Source: Sarcocystis neurona (lineage: Eukaryota > Apicomplexa > Conoidasida > Eucoccidiorida > Sarcocystidae). From it: a stretch of DNA of 64,000 nt. The notes beneath the pieces were generated by a model. The model was not told where the DNA came from and searched no databases. It worked only from the letters and a program-made list of their open reading frames with translations. Positions 11,294 through 23,360 of this stretch are shown piece by piece. The DNA lies in NCBI GenBank assembly GCA_000727475.1, contig KL647320.1, positions 816,059 through 880,058 of the forward strand. Reading direction: 5' to 3'. The number at the start of each line of letters is the position of its first letter. Positions within the stretch are counted from its first letter, which is position 1. Position numbers and translations under genes: made by a program.

Positions 11294-12299
11294 GGTGTAT
11301 GTGCACCGCAGCACGGGAGCCTGCTGGTAAAGATTACTCGAAATGCTACGACTGAATCTTCCTCACGAAGACAAAGAAAGGGAGTTGACCAACTAGACGG
11401 ATGAAGAAACACGGACGGAAAATTCCCGCGCACTCACTGCTCTCGCGGTCTAATGCGGTGTACGTACACTGCAGCAAGGAATGCTGCCGCCGCACGGTCG
11501 AAGAATTCAGAAGAAAGACAAAGAAGGACGAGAAAAAAACCGACTAGAAAAGGTACGCTGTACACGATAATTCCATTGCCAGAAGAACACCTGAACATTC
11601 AGAGAGTCCTTTCCCGTCTCTTCCTCCTTGAAGCGTCGATGTCCGCGCTGCGCAGTGTATGTACACCACACGTGAAAAAGTTTCTGCTGCTGAAGACGGG
11701 GCCAGACACATGGGAAAGAGAAGAAGACGCCTGGAAGCCCGTTACCAGGGAATCGAGCCTCCGGGTTTGTACACGCGAGGAAGTTCCTCATCAAAAAAAC
11801 ATTCACCGTGTGAGGAATGCTGTTGCTTCTGGTCACGCATGCCTCTGACCAGCGTAGTGTACATACACCCGAAGAGGAGAGTCGTTCTGGCCCAAAAGCA
11901 CATTCAAACGGGGTGACTCGCTTCCTCTACAGTAATTTACTTCTGCTGCGGCGTATCCGCTAAAAAATACCCGGTACACAACCGCTGGCAGATACATGCA
12001 AGTACTACGGGACACGTGCGTCTATCAGTATCGCTGTAAATATACATATGTATACTGGCATACCTATGCATCCGTATCTGTCCACATATGCCATCACACG
12101 TGTATGACCATATAAATATGGTCTATGTTGAGAGGATGCAGTGTATTATTTTTCAGAGCCGTGCAGCACACAGCGTCTACACGCGTACGTGTCTACAGAC
12201 ATGCGTCTCGAAAGGAAGTCCTTTTAACGAGACCGAGATTCTGCGGCGCTCCATGTACATGTATTGAAAATACAGGTTGTCCTGAGGTGTACGTACACC
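11294..12299. promoter_or_regulatory. Cluster of five palindrome copies upstream of the PDI gene
   Basis: Copies at 11294 (GGTGTATGTGCACC), 11457 (GGTGTACGTACACT), 11654 (AGTGTATGTACACC), 11856 (AGTGTACATACACC) and 12286 (perfect) are spaced about 163, 197, 202 and 430 bp. The cluster lies 1-2 kb upstream of the PDI start codon. Its position fits a promoter or chromatin element, but that is inference. Short ORFs spanning it are not convincing. Confidence 0.4.
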
Positions 12300-13100
12300 G
12301 GAAAAAGACGGTACCTGCCTCACAGTACTAACGCGTACACACTCACAGGGAATTACTTGGGAGGATATACGTATTGAATCTTGTCAGAACTGTCCGCTGG
12401 CTACTTCCGCAGAAAGTATGCAGCTCGCTGTCTTGTTCTTCTCCTTTCTCCTCATGCGTCACTGGCCAGAGAACACTGTGAACCGACAGGATCCGCGAGA
12501 ACGGGAACAGCAGTCGGAGTGGTAGTAGCGGAAGCAGCAGCACCGGTGCAGTGACAAAAGCCGGAGCGGTAGCGCAACAGCAGCAGTGGCAACGGCGGCA
12601 ACAGCAGCAGTGGCAACGGCCGCAGCAGCAGCAGTGGCAACGGCCGCAGCAGCAGCCGTGGCGACGGCGCGTCAGCAGCAGGAGCAGCAGCAGCAGCAGT
12701 AGTGGCAGCTACAGCAACGGTAAAAGCACACTGCACCCCAGCGGTGACAGAGGAGCGGCAGCGACACTGGCAGCAGCAGCCACTTGCGACGAAACTACGC
12801 CTACGTGGAGTTAGTTCTATTGCTGCCAATGAGCAAATGAGATTAGGGGAGGAAAGCTGGTTTAAAACTGAAGTTCTGCCATTTGCTGGGAGAGATAAAA
12901 TGGCGATGTGCTGCTGGCGAGTGTGTACCCCCCCAGGCAGAACAAGAAGAGCTGCTGCAGCAGCGCCGCCATGTCCACGCATGCATGCGCCACACCACCA
13001 GCAACACCAAGACAACCGCGCCCTTCTGGCGCATGCACTTACCGCTTTGAAGTGAACGATTTGCTATTACGGGTAAACATCCAATTGAAGTAACTACATG
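12300..13100 (+). other. AGC-rich segment with a possible exon
   Basis: At 12574-12660 a 21-bp repeat translates as QQQQWQR units on the plus strand. The plus frame at 12702-13055 reads with mixed composition (for example RLGEESWFKTEVLPFAGRD) and could be an exon, but the minus strand is also open. No family was recognised and no phase-matched partner exon was found. Confidence 0.25.
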
Positions 13101-14186
13101 CACATATATTACAGACGCCTATACGCATGCATTTACACACCCACATATCTGGATCTACGAAGGTACATCGCTATGTATATCTGTATATATATATATATAT
13201 GTCTATATATACATATATACACATATCTACGCGAAGGTTGATGTACGCTTGCAGCATGTGTATACGTATCTACACAAACATGACGTACATAAGCGCATGC
13301 GTACACACCTGTGGAGATACATGTAGTCACACTCACACGTGTAGGCTAACGACCACGCATTCACACCCATACACACATACACATGGCACATTCACACGCA
13401 CGTCCTGGTGTGCAGACCCACATCCGTACCGGGGTCCAATGTGTACACATACGCCTGCAGATCTATGGATACTGAAGAAGCGCGCGCATTCATACATTCA
13501 TACGCATGTAAGTACCGTTTTCTCATATGCATATTGTACATACATGCATACGCATATACGCACATACGCTTGTGTTTATATATCTTGATATTTATTTGCT
13601 TCCTTGTACGCGCGGCGGCTCCTTCGTACACATCAGCGGAAGTAAATATATCTATCAATCAGTGTGCATGTGTTTAAATATTTATACATGTGTACTTGTA
13701 TAAAAAGATGTATATGTGTGTACGAGTGATTACACAGACCATCCATTATCCACAGGTACCTTTACATGTGTGGGTGTAAATATACATATGTATACACATA
13801 GAGGCACGCAAATATATACACTCCTGTGCAATCCTTAGACAGGTGGTCGCGGCACAGATGACCACAAAGCAGATGCACGCGTATGTCATGTGTAAATTTT
13901 CCATGCCCCAGAGTACCGCGTGAACGCTGCTTCACTGTATAGCGGTACATGCGTCACCCCAGAAGAGTGGTCAGTGAGGTGTATGCACGCATGAGCAGAT
14001 CCTTTTGCACAAATGCATACGCGTATATAGGTACATTTGCAAGTACCCGTATCTGTGCACGGGTGTATATGTGTCTACATGTATACATACATATAGTTGT
14101 ACGTCCCTTTGTACAAATTCAAGTACACACATGTGTACATATACACATGATGCGTGCGAAGAACGTTCGTATGCACGTGTGCGTAT

Positions 14187-14218
<32 letters not shown>

Positions 14219-14335
14219 CTCCCTCTCTAAAAGTGTGTATGTGTGCCTCTCCCTTTCTGCATATATAAACGTACGTCTATTTGTATGAATACGCGTACGT
14301 ATACGTATGTACATACTCAGTGTGTGCGATAAGCA
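13100..14335. other. TA/TG-rich intergenic DNA
   Basis: Low-complexity TATA, ACACAT and a (TG)n run at about 14189-14217. No gene was seen. Confidence 0.7.
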
Positions 14336-16600
14336 TTGTGTAAGGAAGCGGTCGCATCAGGTTCTGCCAGTTCAGCGCCCTCTGTACTTCACGCACGTTT
14401 GTTCAGAAAAGAGGACGAGAAGGCGCCTCCTGCCGAAGAAGACACTGACACACAACGTGTGAACTTTTTGTATTCTCGGTGTACGCTAACCGCACACGTG
14501 TATGTCTGCGGGCCATGCCTGCATTTTTTGAAGGACGCATCGTCTCTGTGTGTGTCGGCGAATGGCGCGTCAGCACAAAAGTGTCGTGTCGGTGACGCTC
14601 CAGGAGCTGCACGCAGACTTGCATGCATGCGCTCGGTTCAATGTTTGCTACGTCAAGACGTTCGCTGTCACGGCGGTTTTCCAGGGCCTCGTAGTGGCCT
14701 CTGCTATGGCATTGCCTAGACAAATGTGTGGAGATGCGTACACAGGGATACTACCCTGTACGCATCTGTGTATACGTGCTTTAACTGCAAGTGTACACAC
14801 GCTCTAATACGCATGATGGGAAGCATGGCCGAGTGAGCGCGTATATCAGTGACTTGCCGACGTCTGCCCAAGCAAAAAAAAAGTGGCCAGGTAAGTCTGC
14901 TTGCTAACGTGTCGGAAGGGTACCGACACTAACCCCGCTTACGTCAGAGACCTCATACGTACGGTAGACGGGTAGAAATCTATACACACAGAATGAAGTC
15001 CACTTCGACACCGATAAACGTTCTCGCACGCACAAACGCATATGGGATAGACGCACGACAAAACTTCCACGCATCAAAACATTTTTCTTGCGATCATGTG
15101 TATTGGAGAATTTGTTGGGTCCCGTAATACCGGTGTGCATGTACGACAAGAGAAGTACGCGTGGTGCAACACATGTGCGTGAAAGTCCTCCTGGTAACGG
15201 ACAACAGCAGGTGGGCGCACAGACACAGCAGCGGCGGCAGAGAAGAGCAGCAGCAGCCGGACCGAAAACAGAAGACGAAGAAGAAGCGTCATCATCAGCA
15301 GCGTGCGTAGACGCTCGAAAAGCAGCAGCAGTAAGAGCAGCCGTTAGGAGAAGCATCGCAGCAGTAACTCCCCAGCTGAGGGTGAGACCTGCTGCTGAGA
15401 CAAGAGTCGGCGCACATGCACGTCGTCCCTCTCACGGACGCGGCTGCTGGAATTGAGCAGCACGAGCAGCAGCGATAAGGCTACATCTCCCGCAGCAGCA
15501 GGAGGTGCGAGTTTCGTTTCCTACACGTGGTAGTGTGGCAGCAGCAGCAATCCTCCCGCTGCAGCAACCGATGCTGCATGGCGACGGAGCGTCTATTTTC
15601 CCTGCTGCTGCTGCAGCCTTTGAAACGCCTTGACGATGTGTGGTAGCATCTCTCAGGAAAACTCCACTTACACATACGTACGTACATCTCCTGACATATG
15701 CACGTATACGTGTACATGGATGGGGGGATCACGTATCTGAACGGTGGTGGGAAACCAGCTATACACAGATACAGCTGACTACACACGTCCACATATATCT
15801 ACCTTAGGTAATGAATATATGCCCTTGCACGGAAGAGTGGCTTCCGGCACACGTACAAATGTGTGTGAGCACGTGTTTATACCGCCGAATCCGGCATCAC
15901 CTGCACAGGCACTTCTACGAATTCGTCTTACTACTCTGGCCGTTCCTTTCTCTGTAATGTCGAGGCATGCATCACGCGGCTGCAAGTCATGCAGACGCAG
16001 CACCTGCTCGGCAAGCAAAACCAAGTGTCACTCTCCGCTCGTGGAATTTCTGCGCTGTGTAGACGCCTGCTGCAGTGCAGTCTGACCCAAGCCCCAGCTT
16101 TAGGAGACGCAGAACAAGCCCCCACACCTTGCGCATATCTGTGAATAACCGCAAGGATCCTTTTCTAGAGTACGTCGAGCTTGCAGTGCTGTTTTTTGGA
16201 AGGAGGCGCGGAGCGCATGCAGAGGAGTGTGCTGTGCAGTGCAGACACAAACTGTCGCGCCAGTGGCGCTCTGACGCGCTGAGGGAGTCCTGCAGGGTCT
16301 TGTGCGAATAACCAGCAAGCCGTCTGTTCAACAGAAGGTTGCTGAGGTGTATTACTGGGAGTTCTGCAGGCACGTGAGTGGTATTGTTGGGAACTCTGCA
16401 GGCACATGTGTAGCTGAAAAACAGGTGGTCAAGAGAAAGTTGTTCGGTAGTGCTACCATCGAACTGTACGCAACACCAAGTAAAGTGCCGCCTTACAGAA
16501 CTGCCGCAGAAACTCATCTTCAGGAGAGGTGTGTACGCTTCAAAGATGTGCTCTCGCGTGCAGCTGCGTCCTCAGTGTACTTCTCCGATGACCGTCAGTA
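14336..16600. other. Unique-sequence intergenic block, no supported gene
   Basis: Composition is balanced, with short ORFs on both strands (for example 14336-14719 plus and 15987-16517 minus). None shows a recognisable domain or a phase-consistent exon chain. A short AGC tract lies near 15220-15370. A 34-bp direct repeat around GGCACRTG lies at about 16345-16412. Confidence 0.4.
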
Positions 16601-16606
16601 TGTGTG

Positions 16607-16915
16607 GTGAGAAGGCCTTTGTGCATGCACGCGAGAGAAAACCTCGAGCTGAAGTATCAGGGAGTTCCACTGGCTTCTGTGTGAGTAAACCCTCGGGCGT
16701 GCATGCGAGAGAACGTCTTGTTCTATTCAGAAGCACCGGCGGACTCCACTGGCTTCTGAGTGAGTAGACTCTCGTGCACGCATGCGAAAGAGAGGGCCGC
16801 GTGCTGGAAGTATCACGGAATTCCACCTTCCCACACTTCTATGTGAGTAGGCCCTCCCGCACGCATGCGAGGGAGGGCCTCACGTGTCTTGAAAGTATCA
16901 AAAGTATCAGGGGAT
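16607..16915. repeat. Four-copy ~75-85-bp tandem array with hairpins
   Basis: Diverged units each start near GTGAGT or GTGAGA, carry a central GCATGC flanked by complementary arms, and end near TCCACTGGCTTC or a variant. The last unit has a perfect 10-bp stem (AGGCCCTCCC at 16849-16858 with GGGAGGGCCT at 16871-16880) and a 12-nt loop. Earlier units have shorter stems of different sequence. Confidence 0.7.
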
Positions 16916-16999
16916 TACTCCACTGGCTTCCGTTGTAAATACGGCATACCAGGATAAGAGAGACATAGTAGCACGGAACTGACGAAGGTCCTGTAGACC

Positions 17000-17818
17000 A
17001 TCGTTAGTTGACCCTCTACGGCCTCTCAGGCATCTTGCTTGTTCAGCAGAAGGATGTCTCGCTGCTGTCAACGCATGCGTCCCTCTCTGTTGTTGGTCGC
17101 TTGTTTTTGTTTCATTTTCGTTCTTCTTGTGAACCTTTTGCTTTAAACAATTGCAAAGTGCGTAGAAGCCTTTTCTCTTCTTTCGGTTCCGCCCCTTCTG
17201 TCCTCTTCCGCTTTTTCTGTCTCGCTTCTCCCCTCATCTTCTTCCCGTCACCCTTCGGGTACACGCTTCCCACTCATGCTCGTGTTCTCGCCCCTGCCCT
17301 CTCTTCCCTCTTCTTCTGCTCTTCCTCGTCTTTGCTGTTCCTCTTGTGTCTCTTTTCCTTTGTGTGTGTGGGTACTTGTGCCCTTCTAATTTCTTTTTTG
17401 CTCCTCTGTCTGTCTCACCTCTGCTTGTTATGTTGCGTGTGGGGCGTGCTTCATCTTCTGTGTGCGGTTCGCTTCTTCTTTTTTATCTTCTCTGACACCC
17501 TCCCGTCACATTTTTCTTCCACTCTCTGGCCTTTTCGTCATCTGTTCTGTTGCTCTCCTTCTCCTGCTTTTGTCTCACTTTTCTCCTCTTCGGTAGTCCC
17601 TTCCACTCTGTGCTTGTTGTTCCCTTCTGCTTGCTGTAAGCTGCCTTCCGTGTTTGCTGCTCAATCTTCACTCCCCTGCTGCTGCTCGTTCGCTGCCTTT
17701 TTGGGGGAGGACTCTGTCCTTCCTTTTCTTCTTTTCCTGCTCTACTGCTCTCGCAGGTCGCTCTTTCTCTCTATTTCTTTTCTTCTCTTCGCGTGTTTCT
17801 TTTTGACTCGCGTCTTCT
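17000..17818. other. Pyrimidine-rich block 3' of the EF-hand gene
   Basis: The plus strand is dominated by C and T for about 0.7 kb. It contains a 282-codon ORF (17008-17856) made of L, F, S and C. Because stop codons need purines, an open frame here is expected by chance. It is treated as non-coding. Confidence 0.65.
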
Positions 17819-19801
17819 TCACAGAAACTCTTCCACATCATCTGCAAACATGCTGATGAACGCACCTTCGCTGAGGGTAACAGCAGCCGGGGTCAGCAGC
17901 GGCTCCGGCGCGTCAAACAAAAAAGAAGAAGCAGGAGCAGCGACTCTCTCCCCAGCAACAAGAGGGGAGGGCGCAGCAGGAGCAGCAGCAACAGCAGACC
18001 CCACACCGCCCGCACTGCCGCGTGCTCCTGCTACCACTGCTGTGCTGGTGCTGCTACCTCGTGTACTAACAACGGCACTGAAGCAACTTTTGCGGTCTGC
18101 CGTAATGTAAGTGAGTCTATTCCACTCGTCTTCCGAAAGTGGCTCTGGGCCTATGCGCGTGAGGTAATGCTTCACGTCTTGCAGCAGCAGACCGTCCCTG
18201 CGGTGTCTAGACAGCAGGTGAAACGCCCCCAGCAGCTCCTGGACCACTGCAGCATTCCCCACAAGCAGCCGTCGGCCGCCAGAAGCAAGCGCAGCAGTGC
18301 AGTGGCGTTCTCGCTCTGCAGTCGCCAAGGCAAGGAAGCTCGGGAAAGTCAACGAGCTGACACCTTCCACGTGTAGCCTTCGCTGTAGCGCACGCAAAGC
18401 AGCAGCGGACCAGTATTGTCCCAGACTTCGCAGCAGCAGTGGTAGCAGCGCAAGTGGCACGCGTCCGCTGCCGCTCGAGTCATGCAAGAGAAAACATTCC
18501 TCACACTCATTTACAAAGGCCGCACGCAGGCGCTCTTCCAGCGAAGGCCGATCCCTTGCAGCAGCCCTGGCAGCTTCGCTGTCTTCCTCTGCTGCTGCTG
18601 CTGCTGCACCGCCTGCCTCGGCTCCTGAGACGCCACCACTTCGGGCGACAGGACGGCGTTCTCGGGCAGCCGTAGCAGCACGGTGCAGCGAAGGAGCCGC
18701 AAAAACAGGAGGAACAGCAGCAGCATCGACACCGGCAGCCGCAGCAGCACGTGCAGAACCGGCAGAAGGCGGAGCAGGAGCATCTCGAGGAGGTGACGGA
18801 GACGGAGACAGATGTCCGTCCGGTCCGAAAAGCATGTCGGGTCTGCGTTTGACAGAGAGATCCGCTGCAGGGCATGAATCTCTTCTTGCACTCCTGCTGC
18901 TGCTGCGACGGTGGTGGTGGTGGTGACGCTCGCCAGCATGAGCGCCAGGTCTTCGCTGCGGCTGCTGCGCATGCATTTGCCGAGACAGAGCGGCAGTCCC
19001 AGCAGCACCCGGCGACAACGCCTGCACCCGCCTCCTGCTGCTCTCTTCGCCCCGTGGGGCGATGGCAGCCGAGCCTCGTCTCCCACGCACTGCTGGCCCG
19101 CGTCGCTGCGTCCACATCGCTTCCCTCTGCATCGGCGCCGCATGCAAACCGGCGCCTCTCCTGAACATCTCTTCCTCTGTGTCCCTCTCCTCTTCCTCCT
19201 GTGCAGCGTCAAAAACAGCAACGGCGTGTCGCCTTCGTATTCGAGCCAGCGCAGCGCCTTCTGCTTCCATCTCCCAGCCCTGCCCAGCAGCAGCAACAGG
19301 AGACACCCTTTTGTTCATAGCTGCAGCAGCGCGAGGTGCAAGAGAAGTCGCAGGTACTGCTGCCGAAGCAGCAGCGCCCTCCTCGGTCGCCGAGGAAGAT
19401 CCGGCAGCCAGCGCAGCGCCTCGTCTACGCAGACGTGCCCCGTCTCTGCGGCGAGAGAAGCTGCCGGCTGCCGCATCCTCTACAGAAGACAAGTTTTCTT
19501 CGGACCACACGCTGCTCACTTCGCTTGCCGAGACGCGTTCCCCTGCTCTTCAAACTCCCACCCAGCAGCAATTCGTTGCTGCTTCCCTTCGCGCGCGCCT
19601 CTTCCCCTTCCGTCCCCCTACTCGTAGAACAAAGGAAGGAGTCGAGTCGCCCAGCTTCTCGGCCCCCTTCCCAAAAAGCCCATGCAACGCCCCGCGCGGC
19701 CGGCTTATACTCGGAAGCATTTCCGTGTGCTCGAGCAGAACGTGTGCAGCAGGAGAGACACCAAGGCGCCGGCCCTGCTGCTGCCTTTCTTCATCTCGCA
19801 T
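17819..19801 (-). CDS. Degenerate EF-hand (calmodulin/light-chain-like) protein
   Basis: The proposed model is exon 1 at 19801-19622 (60 codons from an ATG reading MRDEERQQQGRR) and exon 2 at 19477-17819. A 143-bp intron (GTAGGG..GTAGAG) between them is phase 0 on both sides and removes the single in-frame TGA at 19550-19552. The product is about 612 residues. The N-terminal half is low-complexity Ala/Arg/Ser. The C-terminal third resembles paired EF-hands: CFLLHDSSGSGRVPLALL then RSLGQYW, and GAFHLLSRHRRDGLLLQDV then LTRIGPEPLSEDEW. A poly-Ala insertion precedes the final ISMFADDVEEFL and TGA. The first loop keeps an Asp and Gly pattern but lacks the position-12 acid. The second has lost the first Asp, so calcium binding is doubtful. 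It may act like a myosin light chain or centrin-type adaptor. A start at the internal ATG near 19318 is the alternative. Confidence 0.6.
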
Positions 19802-20345
19802 GACACACACCGTTCTTCACACGGCTGCAGCACAAGGCAGAAGAAGAGGAAGAGGAAGGGCGCAGGGGGGGAAACTCGGGAAGATGACGAGAAACGAAAA
19901 CAAAGGGGCAAAAATCGGGAAGGAGAAGATGGAGAAGAGATACGAAGGAAAGCAAAAGGACGAATGTGGAGCAAAGGACGAACACGACGAAGAGGAGGAG
20001 AACCGGAAATAAAAGAGGTGGGGGAAGCAAAGTTAGAAGGGGGACGAAAAGATCGAAGAACGGTGAAATTTAAGCGGCTGTGCGGAAGACGATCCCACCC
20101 ACTTGTACAGAGTGAAACAGGGAAGCACAGAGGGGAAGAAACGAAGGATGTAGGGAGAAAATCAAGAAAACAGCAGAGCTGGAAATCTCGCAGAAGAAGA
20201 ACAGGGGAAAGGGAAATCCAAAGTGGGAGCATTCTGAAGAAATGCAAGGAAAAGGAAGGCGAAGGAAGACAGGGGGGAAGAAAACGAACAGGACAACTTA
20301 TTGTGTGCAGCTTTAACGAAGACGCACGCCGTCAGCTAGCTGTGT
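19802..20345. other. Purine-rich block 5' of the EF-hand gene
   Basis: The plus strand is almost entirely A and G from about 19830 to 20300. Lys/Glu/Arg-rich plus ORFs and Ser/Leu/Phe-rich minus ORFs follow from the composition and are not called. Read in the sense of the EF-hand gene, this is a pyrimidine block in its 5' flank. Confidence 0.6.
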
Positions 20346-20358
20346 GCCACCACACTCG

Positions 20359-20681
20359 AGTGTACGTACACACGCTTGCATCTCCCCTTACCAGGGCATA
20401 TATACAGGTATACATATATATATATATATATATGTGAAGAGAGGAAGACGGGCAGACAGAGAAATTTGATGTGTGTGTATGTGTGTGTGTGTGTTGGTGA
20501 AATTCAGAAGAGGTGCAGCAGTGACGAAATTTTCCCAAAAATGCATTTGCTGCCATCTACTTGCGCTTCTCGTGTCTACAAGAGCCGTGGGGTGTATGTA
20601 CACCAGGAGAGAAGCCACTTGCCAAAAAACGCAGTTACCAACTACCAGATCAAAGCCGCAGCCGTGGGGTGTATGTACACC
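20359..20681. promoter_or_regulatory. Palindrome cluster upstream of the EF-hand gene
   Basis: Copies at 20359 (AGTGTACGTACACA), 20591 and 20668 (both GGTGTATGTACACC) lie 0.55-0.9 kb upstream of the proposed start. The last two sit in a tandem duplication. A regulatory role is inferred only from position and recurrence. Confidence 0.4.
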
Positions 20682-20735
20682 AGGAGAGAAGCCACTTGCC
20701 AAAAAAACGCAGTTACCAACAGATCAAAGCACCCA
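20584..20735. repeat. Tandem duplication of ~77 bp carrying the palindrome
   Basis: Two nearly identical copies begin AGCCGTGGGGTGTATGTACA and run through GAAGCCACTTGCCAAAAAA to ACCAACNACCAGATCAAAG. They differ by a one-base change in the A run and a short deletion. Confidence 0.85.
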
Positions 20736-20759
20736 GACTCCCCAAACATTCCACGGCTG

Positions 20760-21480
20760 TGACCACACATATGTATATATATACATATATATATACATAT
20801 TTGTATATATATGGAGAGAGAGAGACATATGTTCATATACTCCTATGTATATATACATATATGTGTATATATCTGTATGTATATAGTGAGAGAAATAGCT
20901 AGAGAGAGAACAGAAGAGGGACACATACCCATACATATATATATATATAGATATATCTTGGGTCTTACATACTGAAGTCCCCTTATATACAGACACACAT
21001 GTATGTGTCCATTTGTATGTCCGCTGTATGTAATCGTCCTCCCTCTCCTTAATATATGCATATATATATATGCAAATACGTATATTCAGAGAGACCAGAG
21101 AAGGATAGAGGACGCACAGGCGGGCCTGTCCTGATACAGTGGAAGCCTCACGTAATGTGTACATACACTCTCATCTATCTATCTCTCTATAATGTTAAAT
21201 ATTGTCCATATTGTCTTTCTTACATTCGCTCTGTGTAAAGTCGAGGTATAAAAATATATATGTGTATACACAGTTGTATAGGCATGCCACCAGAAAAGCT
21301 TCCTGCGTTGTCGCTACAAAGGTAAGCAAGCACTATGCATATATAGATATATGTTACAAATGTAAGCAGTATATATGTATATATATAGATGTAGATAGAT
21401 ATAGGTATAGATGCGACAAACGTTAGCGACATATATATATATATATGTACGCGCGGATGTGTGATTTTTACAGGCGTGAA
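20760..21480. other. TATA-rich intergenic tract
   Basis: Microsatellite (TATA with GAGAGA and CACACA). ORFs are low complexity. No gene was seen. Confidence 0.7.
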
Positions 21481-23360
21481 AAGACTGTTGTGTGTGTGTG
21501 TGTGTGTGTATGTGACTGGCGAGTGTTGTAGTAGAGAGACGTGTGTAGGAAGCGCACGCGGCGTTGATTTTTCGGGATTTAATTTGGAATGAAGACGGGC
21601 AGGAGGCGCACCGCAGCATTTGCTTGAGCTGCAGTCGATGTTGTGAACTTCGCTTGTGAAAGGGGGGAAGGGGGGAGTGGCGCACGGCCGGAGACGCGCC
21701 CCGGATACAGATCTACACCTGCGCATGGAGACGAGGAAGTGTAAACAGACGCAGAGTGAGATGCGAGAGGCAGGAAGTAGAAAATGGAGATTTGTTTCGA
21801 GTGATGGGTGTGGCCACGAGTGTCTACTACTAGGATTCGGGTAGAAGAAGGCTGGGCAAACGTTTCTCCTTTTTCACCCGTGGCCGGGGGCCCGGGGGAG
21901 TCTGCTGAAGTGAAACAGGCGAGAAAACGTCATGACCCCCACATGACAAGAAGATTTATGTGCGTATGTCTGTGTGTGGGTGGGTAGGTGGGAAGGTGTG
22001 CGTAATACTTTAATTATACGGTGACCGATGGAGGTGCAAGAAGGTTGCACGACGTGCGGGAGGTTGAGTGACACAGAAATGACGCAGAACATACACGTCA
22101 TTGGATTTTCGTGTGTCTGAGGATGCTAGTGTGTCTGCGGTTCTCTCTCTATCTGCAGGAGATACACGTCCATAAAAGAATCTCACGCGTTGTCTACATG
22201 CGGGAGTTCTTCTCTGTGTGTAGGCCCACAAGAAGACACGCGTAGAACAAACATACGCGTATTTGTCAGTTACCTACATGGAGGAGTTGCCGTCGACAAA
22301 AGAAGGACGGAAAAGACCCAAAAACGCCCGTGACCGCGGTAGCTTATATCTGTGTGTGTGTTGACTATTGATACCAGAGGAGAGAACGGCGTACTGAGGA
22401 GTCTCCCGTAAATGTTCACTTTCACTGCTGTTGTTCCACTTTCTTCTCCGTGTGCGCGGTCTGCAGCCAGAGGAAAACTCGGGGGGCCCTGGGACAAGTT
22501 CGTAGACGACACTTTTCCCGCGGCCTTTCACTCCCGTCTTCACCAGAGAGAGCCAGACAGAGTCGTTTCGCGTGTGTCCACAAATGCGTAGGCCCGTGTA
22601 AGTATTGCCGTGTATACAGGGCGAACGGGCACTAAGGGAAAAAAAGAGACAGACGAACAAGATGTGCAGGTTCATGTGTGTAGGATAAAGTAACCATTCT
22701 TCGGGAAATCGATGCGAGTGTGCGGGGCTGGCGACCGGCCGTAGAGTGCGCGCCGTGGAGGGTCCCCCGTGCCGTGGAATTGCGAAGAAAAGCACGGAAG
22801 GGAAGGGAGGAATCGAAGAGAAGCCCAATTGCTGAAGGACTTCCATAAAATATGCACACTCACGCAAAAGAGTGGAGAAAAAAAGTAGTTAGCCGTCAGG
22901 AAAATCCGAACTGGCCGTGGCAGGGGTCTTACAGAGCAGAGTGTGTGTGTGTGTCGCCGCCGTAAGAGAAGAGCAAGACGCTGCGTTCGGCTCCACGACG
23001 AAGAAATTCTTTTCTCCGATTTCTTCCTGTAAGTTTTGAATTCTCCGTTTTGTTGCCGTCCTCTTCCATACGGACATCTCGTGTGTCTTCCTACAACACG
23101 TCCTTCTCTTCCGCGTTCCGCTCTTCTCGTGACTTCTCTTCCTTCCCCTATCTTACCACATTTGTTCACTCCTGACTGTTCTTCTTCTTTTTCTTTTTCT
23201 TCGTTCTGCGCGTCTTCTTTACCTTCTGCTCTGCATGTTCTCTTCCCTTCGGCCGCGTTCCTTTCTTCACTCTGCTCTTTCCCTCCCCTCCCTTCTCGTC
23301 TGCCTTTCCCCCGGTGCTCCGCAGCGCAAAACAGCCGATAAAACACCTTCTGACAGGGCT
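21480..23360. other. Unique intergenic block with purine/pyrimidine bias
   Basis: Balanced sequence with a (TG)n run at 21488-21512. From about 23040 to 23330 the plus strand is pyrimidine-rich. Several 60-220-codon ORFs exist on both strands, but none has a domain signature or plausible splice partners. Confidence 0.4.

Noticed and set aside
11453..11916. Small plus ORFs across the palindrome cluster as a repeat protein (reading CTYT or GVYVHP)
   Set aside because: The peptide similarity comes only from translating the 14-bp palindrome; surrounding residues do not match between copies.
17008..17856. 282-codon plus ORF of Leu/Phe/Ser/Cys
   Set aside because: It lies in a pyrimidine block where stop codons are rare by composition. 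It has no domain and overlaps the end of the EF-hand gene.
19550..19552. Selenocysteine reading of the in-frame TGA
   Set aside because: There is no family reason for Sec in an EF-hand-like protein and no SECIS element was identified; a short intron explains the stop more simply.
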